Shown: positions 59,351 through 64,000 of the stretch, one piece after another
How positions within the stretch are numbered: the first letter of the stretch is position 1
Layout of the letters: each line of letters begins with the position of its first letter
Assembly: GCF_964355755.1 (NCBI RefSeq)
Contig: NC_092674.1
Coordinates: forward strand, 10,361,001-10,425,000
Source: Antedon mediterranea
Taxonomy: Eukaryota; Echinodermata; Crinoidea; Comatulida; Antedonidae
Direction: 5' to 3'
Length of the DNA stretch: 64,000 nt
Made by a program: the position numbers and the translations under genes
Notes under the pieces: generated by a model
Told to the model about the DNA's origin: nothing
Database searches by the model: none
Seen by the model: only the letters and a program-made list of their open reading frames with translations

Positions 59351-59440
59351 TAGAATGTGAAGGCACGATTGCTGGAAATTTTACAGTCTTTGTGGCGCTG
59401 TGAACATTGCTAGTTTTAACGACTAGCTGACGAGGCTTTC
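59351..59440 (-). CDS. Exon of the same gene (GKPRQLVVKT...), possible alternative terminal exon
   Basis: Encodes GKPRQLVVKTSNVHSATK and on to IVPSHS, with acceptor TTCATTAG and donor CTA|GTGAGG. The frame stays open past that donor, through KSHVRTKHVTWAEV, to a TAG at 59229-59231, so a longer terminal or retained-intron form is possible. The Lys/Ser-rich composition continues through both versions. Confidence 0.5.
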
Positions 59441-59679
59441 CTAATGAAAAACAAACATGCAAGTCATGCTCAACTAAATATATAAATAACATATTCAATT
59501 ATAGAACAATATAATTTGTTGCATAAAGGGATTGTATACAAACAAACATGACCATGTTTAATATTCAAATATTAAAAAATATTGGTTAATCATTATCATA
59601 CATATTGGCAGCAAACGATGGCGAATGTATCCTCTACCAATTACAAATAGGTTAGAGATTTTGTTTATGTTTGAGTATA

Positions 59680-60124
59680 CAGTAGAACCTCCATTTTACG
59701 TACGGTACGGGACCGAAAGGCGTACGTAAAACAAGGGATTCGTAAAATCCAGGTTGACCTTAAATTGACCCCCAAATACGTAGATCGTAGCTAAAAAGGC
59801 TGCCGTGTTTGCCTACAGCATGTGGTGGTCACCAGCTTAGCTAGGCCTAGGCCCTTCCTAGACTAATCTAGGCCAGGCTAGCAGGCCTAGTAAGATGCGC
59901 AGCCTAGAAAATTACAGTATATACAGGCTGTGCGATTTAGTTTAAATAAAGTGTTGTAAATAAAAATATCAATGTTGTATTTTCTATCAATAAAAACAGT
60001 CGCTGCTGTAGGGGAATGCACATGAGTTCCTCACACAGCCATGGCTTTGTGCTTTGTTGTTGTTAAATTGCGCCCTCAATGTAAGCATTTTAAGCGTACG
60101 TAAAATCAAAGGAAGGTTCTACTG
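59680..60124. mobile_element. Tc1/mariner-pogo-like MITE, TA-flanked, 445 bp
   Basis: CAGTAGAACCTCCATTTTAC at the left and GTAAAATCAAAGGAAGGTTCTACTG at the right end are inverted and flanked by TA on both sides (59678-59679, 60125-60126). No transposase. It lies in the intron between the 61065 microexon and the 59440 exon. Confidence 0.83.
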
Positions 60125-60689
60125 TACTTGGTTAGGTCAACACATAACTCCACTGATCAAATCAATTTGAAGTGTGTAAGCGGTTATGTTGACATGGAAC
60201 TGATTTAATTGTAACTAGTCGTGGTTACCGAGACTGCATGTGGGATGTGATTCAAAAGAGTTGAAACTTTTGAACTGATTGCAACTGCAATTCCCGAACA
60301 TGCGACACTATTCACAGTTCAACTGAAAGCAACTTAGCTGTACCCATGTGAACATATTTTGTGCAACTGTGTGTTACTTTGATGAGTGGCCGTCTGTTGA
60401 GGTCAGAATGGTCTTCGAATGCTTATGTCTGCCAGTGGAGTTCTGTTTCGACCTAACCACACCTTTAGTGATGCAAGTTTCAAACAAAAAACCAAACCAA
60501 ACTAAACACAAGCGTTTTCCAATAATTTTCCAATAGGATATTTCATTTTGTGAGATTGGGACAACTAACTAAGCTTTGGTGGTTTTTTTTTCACCACTCT
60601 ATACTAAAGTTAATTTAAGTAACACTATATTATATTATTCTGGACTATATTTGTCTTGAATGATGTTTACCATTATAAGTTTGTTTATT

Positions 60690-60822
60690 TAAGCATGATT
60701 ATTCCCACTTTGATGCAACGCAATAACGTAAGCGCAATGCAAGTGAGTTGACCACACAATCACAATCAACAGTTCAGACAAACCATTGCGTTGTGATTGG
60801 TCAAATTACTTATGGTGGGAGA
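60690..60822. mobile_element. Foldback MITE family A, decayed copy
   Basis: GCAACGCAATAACGTAAGCG ... CATTGCGTTGTGATTGGTCAA keeps both arms in degraded form. Outer ends read TTCCCACTT and TGGTGGGA. Confidence 0.6.
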
Positions 60823-61064
60823 ATGTTCTCATGTGAAGTGACCATTCAATGCATTCCACCAATAATTTAAAATTATTATTAACAACAATATCTACTGGCA
60901 ATCAATACAAGAAAGTCTACACCTGCAGCCCAAAACATGCTTATAAGAACGATTGGAGTATCTTACTCCTGAAATTACAAAGCAACCATATTGTTTATAG
61001 CCATTGTCATGGTGACTAGCAATTATCCAATCAAAAACATAACAAAAATGAAGACAGTTATTAC

Positions 61065-61085
61065 CATCTGTCCCACTGCGACTAT
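61065..61085 (-). CDS. 21-nt microexon of the same gene
   Basis: AATTTTCAG acceptor, 21 nt, then G|GTAATA donor. It joins in phase to the exon at 62068-62362 (giving RTAN-SRSGTDG) and to the exon ending at 59440 (Gly split G|GA), adding SRSGTDG. Phase agreement on both sides is the evidence. Confidence 0.55.
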
Positions 61086-61276
61086 CTGAAAATTAAAGAG
61101 AGTTAGTTTTTGTTGACAAAGAAACAAAAAAGTTTATTGTGTCTTAGTGAGGAGTACACAATAATGTTGAGGAAAATTGTTTTTTGGTCTGTAATTAGAA
61201 TAATTTATATTTATTTGGGCCAATAATACCTAAACACATAAACATAGGCAGTACAGTTTTTAATAGAGAATGTGTA

Positions 61277-61689
61277 TTAAAGTATGTCTAGACCCAAAGA
61301 ATGGTAATATTAGAGTATGTCCAGACCCAAAGAATGGTGTAATTAAGCCAAACGCTGTTAGGCCTAGACTAGGTATCCATTTTTTATTGCATTTTTTGAT
61401 GTTTTTTATTGCATTATAAGATCGTATTAATTAATCAAACCCAAACACAATGCCAACATCTTTTCTGTCCAAGCAGGTGACATTTGTGTGTTTTAAATTG
61501 TATTTTGATTGATGAATCAATATTGGACAAAAGGACAAGACAACTGAAGCATCATCACGTTTTGGCTAGTTTATTATTCTCAATCCTACAGTACTGTATA
61601 TTGCAATATCCAGCTTTGTAGCATAGCAGGTGGCAGCCTAAATTGCTATGTGAATCATAAAAAAACCTTGGGTCTGAACATACTCTAAA
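61277..61689. mobile_element. Foldback element (AAAGTATGTCTAGACCCAA)
   Basis: TTAAAGTATGTCTAGACCCAA at the left and TTGGGTCTGAACATACTCTAA at the right are inverted. The left terminus is duplicated in tandem (GTCCAGACCCAAAGAATGGT at about 61318). In an intron of the 55-62 kb gene. Confidence 0.75.
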
Positions 61690-61705
61690 AGTAGTTCAGG
61701 TTTGT

Positions 61706-61990
61706 ACTAACCCTGGACTAAGACAACCTTGGATTAAACTAATCCTGGATTAAAAGGTAGTCTTGGATTAAAGTTGGACAAAGTTAACCCTGGACTAATA
61801 AGTCTTGCAATAAAATAACCCTTGACTAAGGTAGTCCTGGATTAAAATAACTCTGGACTAAGCTAATCTTGGACTAAGGTAGTCCTGGATTAAATTAATC
61901 CTGGACTCAGATAGTCCTGGATTAAATTAATCTTGGACTAAGGTAGTCTTGGATAACCCTAGATGAAGGATCCTGGATTACACTAACTCA
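61706..61990 (+). repeat. Degenerate 20-23 bp repeat (CCTGGACTAAGGTAGT)
   Basis: About 14 imperfect copies of CCTGGATTAAACTAAT or CTTGGACTAAGGTAGT, directly beside the foldback element ending at 61689 and 80 bp from a coding exon. Confidence 0.85.
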
Positions 61991-62067
61991 AAACTAAATG
62001 TGGACTAGGCCTGGCATAAAATCGTAGCTTAATCTTAATGAAAAGAAAATATGAATGTTATACGTAC

Positions 62068-62362
62068 TTGCTGTGCGGATAATGCGAGTCTTTCGTTGAG
62101 TTGTGTTTGGAGGTGTGGAAGATCCTGAGCTAGAATCACTGAGTTTTGACGTAAAGCTACTCTTTGAGGATCTGATATGCTTCAGGCTTCCTTTCTTTGT
62201 AAGATTTGATTTACTTGATTTTGGTGAGATTCCTTTGCTCTTTGACGAGCGCCGTTTGGATTTTGGTTTTTCCTCATCATTGTTGTCGTTTCCCTCTGGT
62301 GTGTCGCAAAGACCCTTGGCGGCAGCTCTGGCGATGATGTCAGAAGCTGTCAAAGCTTCATC
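62068..62362 (-). CDS. Exon of unrecognised Ser/Lys-rich gene (minus strand), first exon seen
   Basis: 98 codons plus one base. Begins after CTGAATAG with DEALTASDIIARAAAKG, then a low-complexity Ser/Lys/Arg tract (KSKRRSSKSK, KSSKSNLTKK, SSKSSFTSKL), then STPPNTTQRKTRIIRTA and a donor A|GTACGT. The start is a short helix-like segment; the rest looks disordered and highly positive. I do not recognise the family. No upstream exon was found between here and the right edge, so the gene probably begins beyond the window. GLYR1 lies downstream in the same orientation. Confidence 0.6.
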
Positions 62363-64000
62363 CTATTCAGAGAAATCGGAAGAAATTAGGGTAAATCTAT
62401 ATTTCTTTATTTCATAATAATCTATCAATAATTATTTTGTAATTGGAATATTTATTGCTGTCCATAAAAAACAAAACAGATCCAATAACAAAATAAGAGA
62501 AAAATGACAATCATCCAAGTTGCTTATGGTACAATAGTCAATGACAGAAAGAAAACAGTGACAAACATGATACAGCAGGTACTGAGACAAAATCCGTAGG
62601 CCTACTCTTTTTTATATAGACATTTATTAAGAGCTTTTTATACACATCATGCACAAAAAACCAACAACTCAACATCCAAACCAAATAATGAGTTAGGAAC
62701 AGAGCAGGTCTTAAAATTATGCTAACTCATAAATCTGATTTTTTTTCAATGAGCCATCTTAAAGTCCCATTTCCTATGTTTTTTAGATCTAATTTACAAA
62801 CTACATTTAGTGTAAACATAATACTATATTGCAATAACTTTTTCTGCCTTAACTGTTAAAAACATGAAAAATAAGTTGATTTTAATAATTTAAGCAGCCC
62901 GCTATAAATCCCAATATGCATTGCACGCAGATTGATATTTTCATTTTCCTTCTGTGATTCGTCTACTTTGGATCAATTGTGAATGGATCGAAGCGTAATG
63001 AAAGAGGCGTAACTTTTCAGACAAAAAAAAACAAGTTTTTCCCAACAGATTTTGGGCAAAAACAGAAAGTCAATTTATGCAGCAACTAGACAATGTTCAT
63101 ATGTTACTACTGTTTACCAGCTAGGTTTACAAAACTAAGCCTAGCAAGACCAGGCCTAAAGATCGTCCATGAGAGGACATACGCCAGCTACTTAGGTAGT
63201 CCATTGTTTCTCTCTTTTTATCATAATTTACCATAAAACAAGGAATGACCTGGTTTAATGTAATATGCATTATTTTCACAAAACGTCAGACATTGTAGGA
63301 AATGTTATATAGATATCATTGATAATACCAAAATTTACAATAATTTGCATGTTTATTATTCAAATTTAATTCTTTAAAAAAATAAATAAATAAAACAGAT
63401 TATTTGTTATCCCTTATGACGTCTTGAATTAATTACATGGGCATTTCTCCATTTTACATTATAACCCTTTCTGGATTTTCTGCTAATTAATGCTATATTT
63501 GGAAACAGTGTGTTGCGGAAATCTGCATTGAACATCGTTATTGCTTGACAGCTTGCAACTAAATTAAACCTTATACATTATAGTTTGTCTTATCCTTGCT
63601 GTATCGGACAGCTGCTTTCACTTCCTTGCGCTTTTTTCTTTATAAACGTGATGGAAACAAGGCTGTGTACAATTATCGCAACCTTCATCGATCAATTCCA
63701 AAACAACAAATGTACTTTTAGCTGAATATTTTAATTAAATTTAACCAGATATATTGCAAGTATTAATTACAAAGAAACAAAATTATACCAAAATCGTTCT
63801 AAAAATAAATCACTTACACAAACTGATTTTAAGATTTCGCAGTTTGATTATTTCTTTTACCGGTATATAAATAAGAATCAAACTGTTTTGAAACAAATTG
63901 TGGTTCACGAAAATTCTCAAAATGTTGATGTAATCAAGGTTGAGGAACAGTGTACTGTATACAATACGTTATCTTTAAAAAAACTAAAGGCACTAGAATT
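62363..64000. other. No exon recognised
   Basis: Upstream of the first exon seen of the 55-62 kb gene. AT-rich, apart from the dispersed repeat at 63150-63310. Confidence 0.45.
63150..63310 (+). repeat. Dispersed repeat, copy 2
   Basis: CCATGAGAGGACATACGCCA, AAGGAATGACCTGGTTTAATG and TGCATTATTTTCACAAAACG, parallel to 2655-2895 without its internal AAGTAAGTA expansion. Confidence 0.75.

Overview
The window is eukaryotic, AT-rich and dense in repeats. Coding DNA is confined to short exons with canonical GT-AG boundaries, and most of the rest is introns, minisatellites and small non-autonomous transposons. An intron-rich GLYR1 (PWWP + AT-hook + beta-hydroxyacid dehydrogenase), a vasorin-like receptor, tRNA-derived SINEs and abundant foldback elements together suggest a marine invertebrate deuterostome, most likely an echinoderm. 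The species cannot be fixed from the sequence alone.

Layout. 1-25 kb: no convincing gene. It holds a tRNA-derived SINE (about 3 kb), a 21-bp minisatellite (5.4-5.9 kb), a 5'-truncated LINE (6.6-8.07 kb) beside a degenerate 134-180 bp tandem array (8.2-9.2 kb), a 17-bp minisatellite (10.0-10.7 kb), a second young 5'-truncated LINE with an 11-bp target-site duplication (11.2-13.6 kb), a 26-bp array of CCAAT boxes (14.8 kb), and several foldback MITEs. 25.2-53.3 kb: a complete GLYR1 gene on the minus strand, rebuilt here as 14 coding exons whose phases all agree (1,638 nt, 545 residues). Its introns carry a roughly 2 kb 37-bp minisatellite with a 648-bp higher-order period, a related 19-bp minisatellite, and hAT-like, piggyBac-like and other foldback elements. 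40.96-42.34 kb: a single-coding-exon vasorin-like membrane protein lies on the plus strand, inside GLYR1 intron 8. 55.2-62.4 kb: exons of a second minus-strand gene (Ser/Lys-rich product, not recognised, including a 21-nt microexon). It runs toward GLYR1 and probably begins outside the window.

How the genes fit together. GLYR1 is a nucleosome-binding chromatin factor. Here it keeps the lysine that is catalytic in the beta-hydroxyacid dehydrogenase family, which the human protein is known to have replaced by methionine. The nested gene has the vasorin order (LRRNT, LRRCT, EGF, FN3-like, TM) but has lost almost all central leucine-rich repeats. Human VASN and GLYR1 both lie in 16p13.3, so the nesting may reflect an old linkage. 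No CRISPR array, rRNA or intact tRNA gene was seen.
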